From Methanosarcina barkeri MS (GTDB taxonomy: Archaea > Halobacteriota > Methanosarcinia > Methanosarcinales > Methanosarcinaceae): a stretch of 64,000 bases of DNA. The notes below the pieces were generated by a model that worked only from the letters and a program-made list of their open reading frames with translations, was not told the origin of the DNA and made no database searches. The position numbers and the translations under genes were made by a program. Below are positions 46,648 to 56,897 of this stretch, piece after piece. The stretch spans positions 2,839,168-2,903,167 of the forward strand of contig NZ_CP009528.1 in NCBI RefSeq assembly GCF_000970025.1. The letters are read 5' to 3'. Every line of letters starts with the position of its first letter. The first letter of the stretch is position 1.

Positions 46648-48024
46648 ATGGTATTATTCGGAACAAACGGCGTACGAGGTATCGCCAATGAATATATAAC
46701 TCCTGAACTGGCAGTCAATTTAGCCAGATGCCTTGGTACATATATGAAGTCTAAAGGCACTGTTGCCATAGGGTGTGACACTCGAATATCGGGCCAGATG
46801 CTGAAGTCTGCCGCAATTGCCGGAGCTCTTTCGACAGGCCTGAGTGTAATCGATGTAGGGATAGTCCCTACTCCTGCTATCCTGTATTATGTACGCGACT
46901 TCGCAGATGCCGGAATCATTGTAACTGCGTCCCATAATCCCAGACAATATAACGGGATCAAGTTTATTGCAGGAGATGGCTCGGAGTTTTCAAGAGACGC
47001 AGAAAAAGATATAGAGAAAATCTATCGTTCCGGAAAATATTCCATTGTATCCTGGGAAAAAACCGGCAGCTTCAGAATCGATCCTGGAGTCAATGAATAT
47101 TACGTAAGAAATATTATTAAATCTGTAAATGCCGAAGCTATCCGCAGCCATAAGTTCAAAGTGGTTACAGACACAGGCTGTGGAGCAGGTTCCCTTACTC
47201 TTCCTTTCCTACTCAAGGAACTGGGCTGTCAGGTCTTAACCCTTGAAGCCCAGCTTGATGGAACATTCCCATGGAGAAATCCCGAACCCTTACCTGAAGC
47301 CCTGACCGAACTTACTAATCTTGTAAAAATGACAGGCTCTGATTTGGGAGTAGCTCAAGATGGAGATGCGGATAGAGTAGTATTCGTGGACGAAAATGGG
47401 CAGTTCGTAAACGATGACGTTCTGCTTGCTATGATAGCAAAATATATGGTTAAACATGAAAAAGGTCCTTTAGTGACCCCCGTTAGTTCTTCTCAGCGAA
47501 TGGTCGATGTCGCAGAAGAGGAAGGTGTCGAACTATACTGGACTGCTGTAGGCTCCATAAACGTTGTCCGAAAGATGATGGAAGTAAATGCAGTCTTCGG
47601 AGGCGAGGGTAATGGAGGTCTTATCTTCCCCAAACACCAATACTGCAGAGACGGAGCAATGGGTTGTGCCAAGGTCCTTGAAATCCTGGCAAGTGGAAAA
47701 AAGCTTTCCGATCTTGAAAAAAGTGTACCTCACTACTTTAACGAAAAGACCAAAGTGCCTGCTAAAAATGAGCATGCTATTATGGAAATCGTGAAAAATA
47801 AAGCGTCAGGACTTGGGCACAAAATCGACACATCTGATGGAGTTAAAATATGGTATAAAGACGGCTGGGTTCTGATGCGTCCCTCTGGCACAGAACCAAT
47901 CTTCCGAATCTTTGCCGAAGCAAAAAATCAGAAAAGAGCAGAGGAACTTATGCAGGAAGGCCTGGACATGATAATAAGAGCAGAGAAAAGGTCTCGACTC
48001 GCAAATAAACTTTCTCCAAGCTAA
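46648..48024 (+). CDS. glmM: Phosphoglucosamine mutase/phosphomannomutase-like protein (GlmM family)
   Basis: A 458-residue alpha-D-phosphohexomutase. The N-terminal FGTNGVRGIAN, active-site phosphoserine loop GIIVTASHNPRQYNG (about 90-104), metal loop QDGDADRVVFVDE (about 238-250), sugar-specificity loop GGEGNGG (about 325) and phosphate-binding loop RPSGTEPIFRIFAE near 411 are all present. The archaeal GlmM-type enzyme makes glucosamine-1-phosphate for UDP-GlcNAc; a phosphomannomutase activity is also possible. GTGGGGGAG precedes the ATG. Confidence 0.9.
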   Translation: MVLFGTNGVRGIANEYITPELAVNLARCLGTYMKSKGTVAIGCDTRISGQMLKSAAIAGALSTGLSVIDVGIVPTPAILYYVRDFADAGIIVTASHNPRQYNGIKFIAGDGSEFSRDAEKDIEKIYRSGKYSIVSWEKTGSFRIDPGVNEYYVRNIIKSVNAEAIRSHKFKVVTDTGCGAGSLTLPFLLKELGCQVLTLEAQLDGTFPWRNPEPLPEALTELTNLVKMTGSDLGVAQDGDADRVVFVDENGQFVNDDVLLAMIAKYMVKHEKGPLVTPVSSSQRMVDVAEEEGVELYWTAVGSINVVRKMMEVNAVFGGEGNGGLIFPKHQYCRDGAMGCAKVLEILASGKKLSDLEKSVPHYFNEKTKVPAKNEHAIMEIVKNKASGLGHKIDTSDGVKIWYKDGWVLMRPSGTEPIFRIFAEAKNQKRAEELMQEGLDMIIRAEKRSRLANKLSPS

Positions 48025-48180
48025 TAAGTAATATTTAACGAAACTCTTTCCAAGCTAATAAGTAATGTTTAATGAAATAAAGAAGTATTAAAAACGTAGG
48101 CCTAACGGAATAAAGAAAGTGTTAAAACCATAGGCACAACTGATCTTCAGTTCTCAAACTTAGAGTTACTCTTAGAGTTA
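48010..48180. repeat. Cluster of short tandem duplications after glmM
   Basis: Three adjacent duplications: about 35 bp (CCAAGCTAATAAGTAATATT unit), about 34 bp (AATAAAGAARTRTTAAAAMC unit) and 14 bp (TTAGAGTTACTC unit). The first one includes the glmM stop region. Confidence 0.8.
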
Positions 48181-48183
48181 CTC

Positions 48184-48990
48184 TTATTTTTTGAATTTCA
48201 GAGCTTCTTCAACGGTTACATCCTCGATGGTTACGGCATAGATAGCATTACACATGCGGATAGCTTCGTCAAGGGGCTTCTGGTAGATATTTCTTCCTGT
48301 TGCCCTTCCCAGTGCTCCAGAGATGTGGATCTGATCATGAAGCTTTTTCAAGAAATCATCAACTTCGTCACTGGCACCGCCTGCACAAACGACTTTAGTA
48401 CGCCCTGCTGCTTTAATAGCTTCCTTAAAAACCTCAGCAGAATTTACTCCTTCCTTTTCTGGATAGTTAACCTTTGCAAAGTCGGTGCCAAGGCAGGCTC
48501 CAACACCCGTTGCGCCAGCGATTAAGTGAGGATCTTTTTCATCTATTACAGCAATGCCACGAGGATAAAGCCAGAGTACTGAGACCATTCCATGCTGGTG
48601 GGCATTATAAACCACCTGGACAGCCTGCATAAGCATCTCAGCTTCGAATTCACTGCCAAGATAGACAGTGTAACCTACTCCAAGGATCTTGAGCCCACTA
48701 CTCTCTTTAAATTTGACTACCTGATCTACATCGTACCAGAGATTGCTAAAAGGATCAGCTTGGGAAGTTTTTACGAGATTGGTTTTCGAATTTATTTTCA
48801 CAAGATAGGGCACATTTTTGTAGTCCATACCATAACGTGCAATTAACCCGAGCTGGGTTGCAAAAACCCCTATCTTTGCTTTTGATGCTATTTCGAAAAA
48901 ATGTTCTGGATTGGCAGCGTCTTTAGGTATTCCTTCCCCATAAAAATCATTATTTAAATGTTCTACTTTCTGGTCTCCTGCAAATAGCAT
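48184..48990 (-). CDS. Class I (DhnA-type) fructose-bisphosphate aldolase, 5' end damaged
   Basis: A 268-residue TIM-barrel aldolase of the archaeal DhnA type: first strand MLFAGDQKVEHLN, LGVGYTVYLGSEFEAEMLMQ, SVLWLYPRG and the Schiff-base Lys in LGTDFAKVNYP. In Methanosarcina it should act in gluconeogenesis, splitting or making fructose 1,6-bisphosphate. Family members begin about 35 residues earlier. Here upstream sequence to 49085 still encodes MDLEKVPLDVPKTER, then a frameshift, then TYLKNYM, a TAG stop and ITRESGKL joined to M1. So the N-terminal helix is lost or translation restarts at 48990 (weak AGTGGG site). Confidence 0.85.
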   Translation of the reverse strand: MLFAGDQKVEHLNNDFYGEGIPKDAANPEHFFEIASKAKIGVFATQLGLIARYGMDYKNVPYLVKINSKTNLVKTSQADPFSNLWYDVDQVVKFKESSGLKILGVGYTVYLGSEFEAEMLMQAVQVVYNAHQHGMVSVLWLYPRGIAVIDEKDPHLIAGATGVGACLGTDFAKVNYPEKEGVNSAEVFKEAIKAAGRTKVVCAGGASDEVDDFLKKLHDQIHISGALGRATGRNIYQKPLDEAIRMCNAIYAVTIEDVTVEEALKFKK

Positions 48991-49085
48991 TAATTTCCCA
49001 CTTTCTCGAGTAATCTACATATAGTTTTTCAGGTATGTGCTCTCTCTGTTTTCGGGACATCTAACGGTACTTTTTCGAGATCCAT

Positions 49086-49601
49086 ATGCATAAAACCCCA
49101 GCTTTTGTGCTCTGGATTTTCTCGTTAACCAGGCAAATCCAATTATATAAATAACAGTATTTTAATGTAATTTTTAGAATAATTATTCAATTGCATTACT
49201 TAATTGTATAAATCTTATAACGGGGCAAAATGGGGGTTCATATGAAGGCATCACCGGAAATCAGAAGTTAATGGGTATACCCGCCACTAGTCCTATCCAG
49301 AAAAATTTTATAACCTGCTACAACTTTTCGCAGGCAGTAAGAATAACCTGAACGGAATAGGACACTATGATAGACTATTGTAACTTTTAAACATGCCACA
49401 TTGACTTTTGTATTATTCAAATCAGAACAGGCTGAATAGGAGAAATTCATTTTTATCATCGACGCATAAATTGCAAATGGAGCCTCTTGATTCAAGAATA
49501 TCATATACGTTTTGGGGGAACGTTCCAAATAAGGTATGAGATCTTAGACACGTTTTGTAATTATTATGAAAATCAAATACTTTTAAGGGGATTTCGGGGA
49601 A
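49086..49601. other. Gene-free stretch upstream of ppsA
   Basis: An 86-codon minus-strand frame has no ribosome site. The ppsA promoter should be in the right part. No repeat recognised. Confidence 0.4.
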
Positions 49602-52049
49602 ATGTCTGAGAACAAAAGTAAGTACATACGCTGGTTTGATGAGACTTCGATTGAAGATGTTCCGCTTGTAGGCGGAAAAAATGCCTCTCTTGGAGAGATG
49701 TACAGGGAACTCACTCCAAAGGGAGGAAAGATCCCGAATGGTTTTTCAGTTACTGCTGAAGCTTACTGGCATGTCCTCAAAGCCGGCGGGATTCTGGAGA
49801 AACTCAAACAAACAATGGAAGGGCTTGACACCTCAGATGTGTCAGAGCTTGCAAAAAGGGGAAAAGCTGCAAGGGACCTGATCCTTGAGGCCGGAATTCC
49901 GGATGACCTCTGGCAGGAAATTAAATCCGGGTATGACCGCCTATGTGAGCAGTATGGAGAAAATACCGATGTAGCCGTGCGGAGTTCAGCAACGGCTGAA
50001 GACCTTCCAACTGCTTCTTTTGCCGGCCAGCAGGAATCTTTCCTGAACATAAGGGGTTATCCCGCGCTTCGAGATGCCTGCGTACGCTGTATTGCCTCGC
50101 TTTTTACTGACAGAGCCATCTCCTATCGGGTAATAAATCATTTTGATCACTTTAAAGTGGCACTATCGATAGGGATAATGAAAATGGTCAGATCTGATCT
50201 GGCTTCCAGCGGAGTTATATTTACTCTTGATACGGAAACCGGATTCAGGGACGTAGTTTTCATTACAGGTTCTTACGGGCTTGGAGAAAATATCGTGCAG
50301 GGACAGGTTAATCCGGATGAGTTCTACGTTTTCAAGCCAACTTTCAGGAAAGGATATAAGCCGATTATCGAGAAGAATTTAGGTGATAAAGAAATTAAGA
50401 TGATCTATGGGCAAGGCGGCTCCAAAATGCTTACCCGAAATGTAAACGTTCCTGAGACTGATAGACGTCGTTTCTGTCTCAGTGACGAAGAAGTGCTTAA
50501 ACTTGCATGGTATGCTATTACCATTGAAGATTATTACTCAAATAAATATAAGAAATTCATGCCCATGGATATCGAATGGGCAAAGGATGGGGCTACAGGT
50601 GAACTCTTTGTAGTGCAGGCAAGACCAGAAACTGTACAATCTCAGAAAAGCAGAGACATTCTGGAAACTTATGTGCTCGAAAAGAAATCTAATGTCCTTG
50701 CAAAAGGTAAGAGCATAGGAGACAAAATTGCTGCTGGAAAAGCGCATGTAATCCCTAATGTTTCAGATCTGCCTTCTTTTAAACAGGGAGAAATTCTGAT
50801 TGCTGATTCCACAACTCCGGACTGGGAGCCTGTGATGAAAATAGCGGCTGCAATTGTTACGAACCAGGGAGGTAGAACTTCCCATGCTGCAATTGTTAGC
50901 CGGGAACTTGGAATTCCGGCAGTTGTAGGGACAGTAAACGCAACAGAAGTTCTCAAGGCAGGTAAGGAAATTACCGTAAGTTGTGCGGAAGGTGAAGATG
51001 GACTTGTGTATGAGGGAATTCTTCCTTTCCACAAAGATACATTGAGCCTTAAAGACACAAGACGCCCTAAAACCGCAATTATGATGAACCTTGGAAATCC
51101 TGATGAGGCGTTTAGCCTTTCCATGATCCCAAACGATGGAATCGGGCTTGCAAGGCAGGAATTCATCATCTCAAACTATATCAAGATCCATCCAATGGCT
51201 CTAGTGCATCCTGAAAAGGTCAAAGACTCTAAAGTCCTTCAGGAAATCGAGGAACTTACCCAAAACTCCGATAACAAAGAAGAATATTTCGTAGATAAGC
51301 TTGCTCAGGGCGTCGGAACCATTGCTGCTTCTTTTTATCCCAAGGATGTTGTAGTCCGTACAAGTGACTTCAAAAGCAATGAGTATGCAAGCCTGCTTGG
51401 GGGCAGCTACTTTGAGATAGATGAAAATAATCCAATGCTGGGTTTCAGGGGAGCTTCCAGGTACTTTAATGAGCGTTACAGGGAAGGTTTTGCCCTTGAA
51501 TGCAGGGCTCTGAAAAAAGTCAGGGAAGAGATGGGGCTTAAAAACCTCATTATTATGATTCCCTTCTGCAGGACAGTTGAAGAAGCTAAAAAAGTAATTG
51601 CCGAAATGGAGAAAAACGGGCTAAAGCGAGGAGAAAATGAGTTGCAGATCTATGTTATGTGTGAGATTCCAAATAATGTCCTTCAAATTGACGAATTCAG
51701 TGAATATTTCGATGGTTTCTCCATAGGCTCAAATGACCTGACCCAGCTAACCCTCGGAGTTGACAGAGACTCTGAAATTCTTACTGCAGAATTCGATGAA
51801 AGGGACCCAGGTGTTATAAAAATAATGGCAATGGCCGTACAGGGGGCAAAGCAGAATAGAAGGCATAGCGGGATCTGTGGACAGGCACCCAGTGACTATC
51901 CAGAAATTGCAGAGTTCCTGGTAAAACAGGGGATAGATTCTATTTCACTTAATCCGGATTCGGTTATGAAAGTCACCCTTAAAGTTCTGGAAACGGAAAA
52001 GTGGCTGGGAGGTAAAAAAGAAGCGGAAAAAATAACTAGTGCCCATTAA
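49602..52049 (+). CDS. ppsA: Phosphoenolpyruvate synthase
   Basis: An 815-residue enzyme converting pyruvate + ATP to PEP + AMP + Pi, the entry to gluconeogenesis in methanogens. The ATP-grasp domain (about 1-360) has VRSSATAEDLPTASFAGQQESFLN; the swivelling domain has the phospho-His428 in GGRTSHAAIVSRELGIPAVVG; the C-terminal PEP-binding barrel has LGFRGASRYF, IMIPFCRTVEEA, SIGSNDLTQLTLGVDRD and GICGQAPSDYP with catalytic Cys. GGGGA precedes the ATG. It stands upstream of the phosphoglycerate mutase gene, the next-but-one step of the pathway. Confidence 0.96.
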   Translation: MSENKSKYIRWFDETSIEDVPLVGGKNASLGEMYRELTPKGGKIPNGFSVTAEAYWHVLKAGGILEKLKQTMEGLDTSDVSELAKRGKAARDLILEAGIPDDLWQEIKSGYDRLCEQYGENTDVAVRSSATAEDLPTASFAGQQESFLNIRGYPALRDACVRCIASLFTDRAISYRVINHFDHFKVALSIGIMKMVRSDLASSGVIFTLDTETGFRDVVFITGSYGLGENIVQGQVNPDEFYVFKPTFRKGYKPIIEKNLGDKEIKMIYGQGGSKMLTRNVNVPETDRRRFCLSDEEVLKLAWYAITIEDYYSNKYKKFMPMDIEWAKDGATGELFVVQARPETVQSQKSRDILETYVLEKKSNVLAKGKSIGDKIAAGKAHVIPNVSDLPSFKQGEILIADSTTPDWEPVMKIAAAIVTNQGGRTSHAAIVSRELGIPAVVGTVNATEVLKAGKEITVSCAEGEDGLVYEGILPFHKDTLSLKDTRRPKTAIMMNLGNPDEAFSLSMIPNDGIGLARQEFIISNYIKIHPMALVHPEKVKDSKVLQEIEELTQNSDNKEEYFVDKLAQGVGTIAASFYPKDVVVRTSDFKSNEYASLLGGSYFEIDENNPMLGFRGASRYFNERYREGFALECRALKKVREEMGLKNLIIMIPFCRTVEEAKKVIAEMEKNGLKRGENELQIYVMCEIPNNVLQIDEFSEYFDGFSIGSNDLTQLTLGVDRDSEILTAEFDERDPGVIKIMAMAVQGAKQNRRHSGICGQAPSDYPEIAEFLVKQGIDSISLNPDSVMKVTLKVLETEKWLGGKKEAEKITSAH

Positions 52050-52237
52050 GGAGAAGGTCTGTCCAAAAAGTGTTATGGTCTACTTAATTTTTACAACAGG
52101 CATCATGCAAAATAGGAAGTTGCTTGAGCATGCAGACCTGTTGTAATATCACAACACGCATCAAAAAAGCCTTTATTGATAGGACTTATATGGTTGAATT
52201 GAAAAACAGCAAAGTATACTTTGGGGAGTTTCGCGGT

Positions 52238-53860
52238 ATGACTCAGGCAAGAAGACCTCTTATGCTCATTATTTTTGATGGGTGGGGTTACAGGGAAGCA
52301 AAAGAAGGAAATGCTGTCATGACAGCACGAACTCCAAACCTTGACCGGCTGGAAAAGGAGTATCCCTGGTGTTTTTTAAAAGCCTCCGGAAAGGCTGTCG
52401 GTCTTCCGAAAGGTATGATGGGGAATTCGGAAGTTGGGCATCTGAATATAGGGGCAGGACGAATTGTAAATCAGGACCTTACCCGAATAAATATTTATAT
52501 CAAGGACGGAGATTTTTTCAAAAATGCGGTTTTTTTGAATGCAATTTCAAATGTCAAAGCTAATGATTCCAGCCTGCACCTCATGGGCCTTGCTTCCTGC
52601 GGAGGCATTCACAGTTATATGCCTCACCTACATGCTCTTATCAAACTTGCACAGAATAAAGGTTTAAAAAATGTCTATATACATGCTTTTCTGGACGGGA
52701 GAGACGAACCTCCAAAAGCTGCTCTAGGAGATATAAAGAAACTGGAAGCATTTTGTAAAGAGCACGGTAATGCTAAAATAGCAACCGTTTCAGGCCGTTA
52801 TTATGCAATGGATAGAGATAAGCGATGGGATAGGACGAAACTTGCCTATGATGCCCTGACAAGAGGAGTAGCTCTATATACTGCTCCAAATGCAGAAACT
52901 GCAGTTTCTAATGCCTACGCAAGAGGAGAAACTGATGAGTTTGTAAAGCCCACTATAATTACTGATCAAGTAATTACTGATCAAGTAATTACTGACCAAA
53001 TAATTACTGACCAAATAATTACTGATCAAATAATTACTGATCAAGCAGAAAAACCTGTGGCGACAGTACAGGATAATGATTCTGTTATTTTCTTCAATTT
53101 CCGGGCTGATAGGGCACGGCAGATAACCTGGGCTTTTGTAAAAGATGACTTTGACGGGTTTGTGAGAGAAAAACGTCCTGAGGTTTACTTTGTCTGCATG
53201 ACCCAGTACGACGAAACTCTTGACGTACCCATTGCTTTTCCTCCAATAAAGCTGGAAAATGTATTTGGAGAAGTACTGAGCAAGCATGGACTCATCCAGA
53301 TGCGCATAGCTGAAACCGAAAAATATGCCCATGTGACCTATTTCCTTAACGGCGGCGAAGAAAAACGTTATAAGAATGAAGACCGCTGCCTTATTCCCTC
53401 GCCGAAAATCGCTACTTATGACCTTAAACCAGAAATGAGTGCATATGAAATTACGGATGAGGTTATTAGAAGAATTGAGTCCGGAAAGTATGATGTCATT
53501 GTCCTTAACTTTGCAAACATGGATATGGTCGGGCATACCGGGATTTTTGAAGCTGCAGTTAAAGCAGTAGAAGCCGTGGATAAATGTATTGGCAAGATTG
53601 TTGAGGTTCTAAAAGAAAAAAGCGGTGTGGCACTTATTACTGCAGATCACGGAAATGCCGAGGAGATGATAGATCCAAAAACAGGAAAGCCACATACTGC
53701 ACATACCTCAAATCCGGTAAAATGCATTTACTTCGGAAACAGTGAGATAAAAGCTCTCAGGAATGGAAAATTGTGTGACGTTGCACCGACGATTCTTGCG
53801 CTTCTTGGAATCTCTAAACCGCAAGAGATGACAGAAAAGTCACTTTTGGTAAAAAAGTGA
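52238..53860 (+). CDS. gpmI: Phosphoglycerate mutase, 2,3-bisphosphoglycerate-independent, with inserted pentapeptide repeats
   Basis: A 540-residue enzyme interconverting 3- and 2-phosphoglycerate. FDGWGYRE carries the first metal Asp14; [14 protein letters not shown] carries the catalytic Ser64; the second metal set is in MDMVGHTG and [10 protein letters not shown]. The ATG at 52238 has GGGGAG 8 nt before; the frame is open 38 codons further upstream but family members begin here. Residues 240-269 are six copies of [10 protein letters not shown] made by a 15-bp tandem repeat, where other family members have about six residues. The insert lies at a surface loop of the Ser-domain and the frame is kept. 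Confidence 0.95.
   Translation: MTQARRPLMLIIFDGWGYREAKEGNAVMTARTPNLDRLEKEYPWCFLKASGKAVGLPKGMMGNSEVGHLNIGAGRIVNQDLTRINIYIKDGDFFKNAVFLNAISNVKANDSSLHLMGLASCGGIHSYMPHLHALIKLAQNKGLKNVYIHAFLDGRDEPPKAALGDIKKLEAFCKEHGNAKIATVSGRYYAMDRDKRWDRTKLAYDALTRGVALYTAPNAETAVSNAYARGETDEFVKPTIITDQVITDQVITDQIITDQIITDQIITDQAEKPVATVQDNDSVIFFNFRADRARQITWAFVKDDFDGFVREKRPEVYFVCMTQYDETLDVPIAFPPIKLENVFGEVLSKHGLIQMRIAETEKYAHVTYFLNGGEEKRYKNEDRCLIPSPKIATYDLKPEMSAYEITDEVIRRIESGKYDVIVLNFANMDMVGHTGIFEAAVKAVEAVDKCIGKIVEVLKEKSGVALITADHGNAEEMIDPKTGKPHTAHTSNPVKCIYFGNSEIKALRNGKLCDVAPTILALLGISKPQEMTEKSLLVKK
52955..53044. repeat. 15-bp in-frame repeat inside gpmI, six copies
   Basis: ATAATTACTGATCAA varies only at two synonymous or conservative positions (GAT/GAC, ATA/GTA). 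It encodes six ITDQ(V/I) units. Confidence 0.95.
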
Positions 53861-54334
53861 TTACTCATTGTAAAAAAGTAATTAAGAGTTGTATGAAAAT
53901 TAGGTTTGATTCTACAATTAATATGATTTTGCAATTAATATAGGAATAATTGAGATAAAACTTATACATTTAAACTGAAGAACAGTAACATTAAGCCATA
54001 AAAACGTTAAAGAATAATTTAAATTATTATATTTATTGTATTTAGATTACCTTCGAGTACGCAAATCTATGGGTTTTATGAAATCCTCGGTTGATGAAAT
54101 AAATTGGATTTATCCAGTTTTTCTCTTAAAATAGAGTTGAGACTGATATTTTATTTTTAACAGTTGCCCTGTTTTCTGTGGATAGTGTATTATTAACCGA
54201 TTAACCGAAGCCTTCATAGAGCTTCAATTATTAACCGAAGTCTTCACAGAGCTTCAATAACCCAGCATTTCACGACCGGATTTGTTTCTGCTGAAGAAGT
54301 ATTTAAAGTATAAAAGCTCCATGAGGCACGAACA
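53861..54334. other. Gene-free stretch with 30-bp duplication
   Basis: TTAACCGAAGCCTTCATAGA plus GCTTCAATTA is duplicated at 54201-54258; each copy contains the inverted pair GAAGC/GCTTC. The 53880-54010 part resembles 39087-39180. Confidence 0.6.
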
Positions 54335-56107
54335 TTGGAAGTTAATACAAATTCCAAATTTAAAAACCATAGTTTGTTCAATTATTCCAATATAAGGAAA
54401 TATATCACTCGAAGATTCGATATAGAATCAGCAAAAATTAACTCGATTGCTATCCTGATTGGTCTTCTCACAGGGCTTGTAATAGGCATATATGACCGTG
54501 CCCTTCTGTATTTCAGCACTCTTTTCGGAATGCAACGCGGATTTTCAGTACACGAATTTCCACCCTATTACATAATGTTCATGCCTGCTCTGGGAGGGCT
54601 GATAGTTGGGATGATCTCGCATTTCCTGATGAAAAGGCGCTATGGGGTTGATGGGCTTATTGAGACAGTAGCCATTCGTGGAGCAAGGCTTAACCTTACC
54701 GATTCTCTTCTTGAAGTTTTTGCGTCAATAATTTCAATCAGCTCAGGAGGTGCACTGGGAAAAGAAGCACCAGGCATTGTAGGCGGTGCCTGGACAGGAG
54801 CTCTGGTGGGGCGAGTTATGAAGAGTCCAGAAAAACGGCTCCAGACTCTTCTAGGCTGCGGGGCCGCTGGAGGTATCGCAGCAGTATTCAGTGCCCCGCT
54901 TGCAGGTGTGGTTTTTGTCGTTGAAGTGATTTACGGAGAACTTGAAACAAGTACCTTTATTCCCATAGTTATTTCTTCAGTTTTCGCAACACTTGTATCA
55001 AACTCGATTATTGGAATTGAACTTCTCCAGATCCCTTCCTATGCACTTGTCAGTCCATACCGGGAATTAGGGCTTTACCTTGTTTTTGGGCTTCTTGCGG
55101 GCATAGTTTCAACAGTACTTATCCGAGCCCTTTACTACACAAAAGATCTGTTTTCGGGAATACCTGTTCATCCCATATTTAAACCTGCTCTGGGAGGACT
55201 GGTAGTAGGCGTGATTGGTCTTTTTTATCCCCGGGTTCTTGGGATGGGCTATGGTGTGATTACGGATGCCCTGAATAACCAGTTTACCTTCAAGCTTTTA
55301 CTAATCCTGCTTATCCTCAAAATTATCGTCTTTTCTCTAAGCCTTGGATCGGGAGGCTTTGGAGGGACAATTATCCCATCTCTGTTTGTGGGGACAATGC
55401 TTGGAGGAGCTTTTGGGACAGTTGTAGACATGTTATATCCTGGAATGACAGCAGGACCAGGGGCTTATGCCCTTGTAGGTATGGGCGCAGTTTTTGCTGG
55501 AAGTACAAGAGCTCCTCTTACTGCTATTCTGATCCTTTTTGAGCTGACCAGGGATTACAACTTAATCCTCCCTCTCATGTTTGCCTGTGTTCTCAGTAAT
55601 GTAATGTCAAGTGCTCTGTACCCTGAATCAATCTTTACGGAAGGGCTGCGCAGGAATGGCATCAAGATTCGAAAAGGCAGGGAAATAGACATCATGACCT
55701 CCATTCCTGTAAAAGCTGCAATGATCACAAGTGTCCAGACTGTCTCAGAGGATAAAAGTGTCGAAATCCTCGAAGCTCTCATGAAAGCGAGTCGTCACAT
55801 TGGTTTTCCTGTCGTTGATTCAAAAGGCAAACTTTCTGGAATTGTAACACTCTCAGACCTCAGGAACAAGGTAAAGCCTGGAGATGTTGGTAAAAAAATA
55901 GGGGAGATCGCCACCAGAGAAGTTGAAGTTGCCTACCCTGATGAAACTCTTGATACTGCCCTCAAACGTCTTGCTTCAAAGCAAATAGGCAGGCTCCCTG
56001 TCGTTGACAGAGAAGATAAAACAAAACTTCTTGGAATCATCACTCGGAGTGACATCGTGAACGCATACAACAAGAAAGTCGTTGAAAAGTTCCGGAACAC
56101 TACCTGA
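54335..56107 (+). CDS. ClC-family chloride channel with CBS pair
   Basis: A 590-residue protein. The ClC membrane domain covers about 35-440 with the filter segment SGGALGKEAPGIVGG (gating Glu conserved in the GKEAP loop) and the GSGGFGGTIIPSLFVG segment. Two CBS domains follow (about 453-510 and 525-583), which bind adenine nucleotides in ClC proteins and may tune the gate. The start is a TTG preceded by ATGAGG; a later start is possible since the first ~30 residues are cytoplasmic. Transporter versus channel mode cannot be decided by eye. Confidence 0.9.
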   Translation: MEVNTNSKFKNHSLFNYSNIRKYITRRFDIESAKINSIAILIGLLTGLVIGIYDRALLYFSTLFGMQRGFSVHEFPPYYIMFMPALGGLIVGMISHFLMKRRYGVDGLIETVAIRGARLNLTDSLLEVFASIISISSGGALGKEAPGIVGGAWTGALVGRVMKSPEKRLQTLLGCGAAGGIAAVFSAPLAGVVFVVEVIYGELETSTFIPIVISSVFATLVSNSIIGIELLQIPSYALVSPYRELGLYLVFGLLAGIVSTVLIRALYYTKDLFSGIPVHPIFKPALGGLVVGVIGLFYPRVLGMGYGVITDALNNQFTFKLLLILLILKIIVFSLSLGSGGFGGTIIPSLFVGTMLGGAFGTVVDMLYPGMTAGPGAYALVGMGAVFAGSTRAPLTAILILFELTRDYNLILPLMFACVLSNVMSSALYPESIFTEGLRRNGIKIRKGREIDIMTSIPVKAAMITSVQTVSEDKSVEILEALMKASRHIGFPVVDSKGKLSGIVTLSDLRNKVKPGDVGKKIGEIATREVEVAYPDETLDTALKRLASKQIGRLPVVDREDKTKLLGIITRSDIVNAYNKKVVEKFRNTT

Positions 56108-56527
56108 CCAGAAACACAGATATAAAATTCCTAGAGGCAGAAATACGGACTTTGAAATTGTATCGTCAAGTTGTATCTTCAGTTCGTCAAACTCATCTGC
56201 TTGCTCTGCAGATGGAGAACTTCCGTCTAGAAATAAGGGCCTATCCAAAGAGTGTTGTGACTTACAATATTTACAACTGTCAATATGTAAAATCGGAACG
56301 GATACTGATATTATATGAGTTCATCCTAAAACCAGTTTTATACTCAAAATTGATACGAATTTCAGAACTATTTCCCGTGATCAGAAACTCATTGATTATT
56401 TAATTCCATATTTGGAGAAGCAGTTTTGAGTTATGGAATAGGCTCTATACCTACTATAATATTTAATATGTGATAAATCTTTAATATGTAATAAGTTAAA
56501 AAATCTCATCTTTTTGCGGTGGTAGGA
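56108..56527. other. Gene-free stretch with R1 repeat copy 5
   Basis: 56240-56293 (CTATCCAAAGAGTGTTGTGA...) resembles 52058-52112 (CTGTCCAAAAAGTGTTATGG...), a second repeat family. R1 copy 5 follows at 56317-56445. Confidence 0.5.
56317..56445. repeat. MITE-like inverted-repeat element, family R1, copy 5
   Basis: Starts GAGTTCATCCTAAAACCAGT and ends CAGTTTTGAGTTATGGAATA plus GGCTC; nearly the same as copy 2 at 16335-16466 over the whole length. Confidence 0.75.
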
Positions 56528-56897
56528 GTGAGCAAAATTAAAGGGAAAATGCTGCTGTTTTTATCTTTTTTCTGACTCTTGTAGTACTATTAGGACTAGC
56601 TATAAAAACTTCAATTGATATGATAAAAGAAACTCAAACTCCTAAAGCAGGTGGTTTAGGTATCCAATTTGAAAATGGAACTACCGAGTCGGAAGTTGAA
56701 ACCATCCTTGAAAATTGCAACATGACTGTGAACTATACTATAGATTACGATTCTATATGTTAAAAAGGGATTACATAACCGTAGATCAAGATAAAAGAAT
56801 GGATATAATGAATGAATTGAGGAAAGATGAAAATTTTACTTATCATGACGAAATCAAAAAAGGAAATTATACCATAATTATGTTACCTGAAATATAA
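56528..56897 (+). pseudogene. UPF0228 family protein, frameshifted and truncated
   Basis: Starts GTG-SKIKGKMLLF, has stops and a frame change in the signal region, continues IKTSIDMIKETQTPKAGGLG and IQFENGTTESEVETILENCN, then MTVNYTIDYDS, shifts again, and ends DKRMDIMNELRKDENFTYHD plus EIKKGNYTIIMLPEI. UPF0228 is a Methanosarcina-specific family of unknown function, usually ~180-200 residues; this copy has at least two frameshifts and lacks its C-terminal third. Confidence 0.8.

Noticed and set aside
49268-49528. 86-residue minus-strand ORF with Cys residues
   Set aside because: No ribosome site, no recognisable motif and a composition like intergenic DNA.
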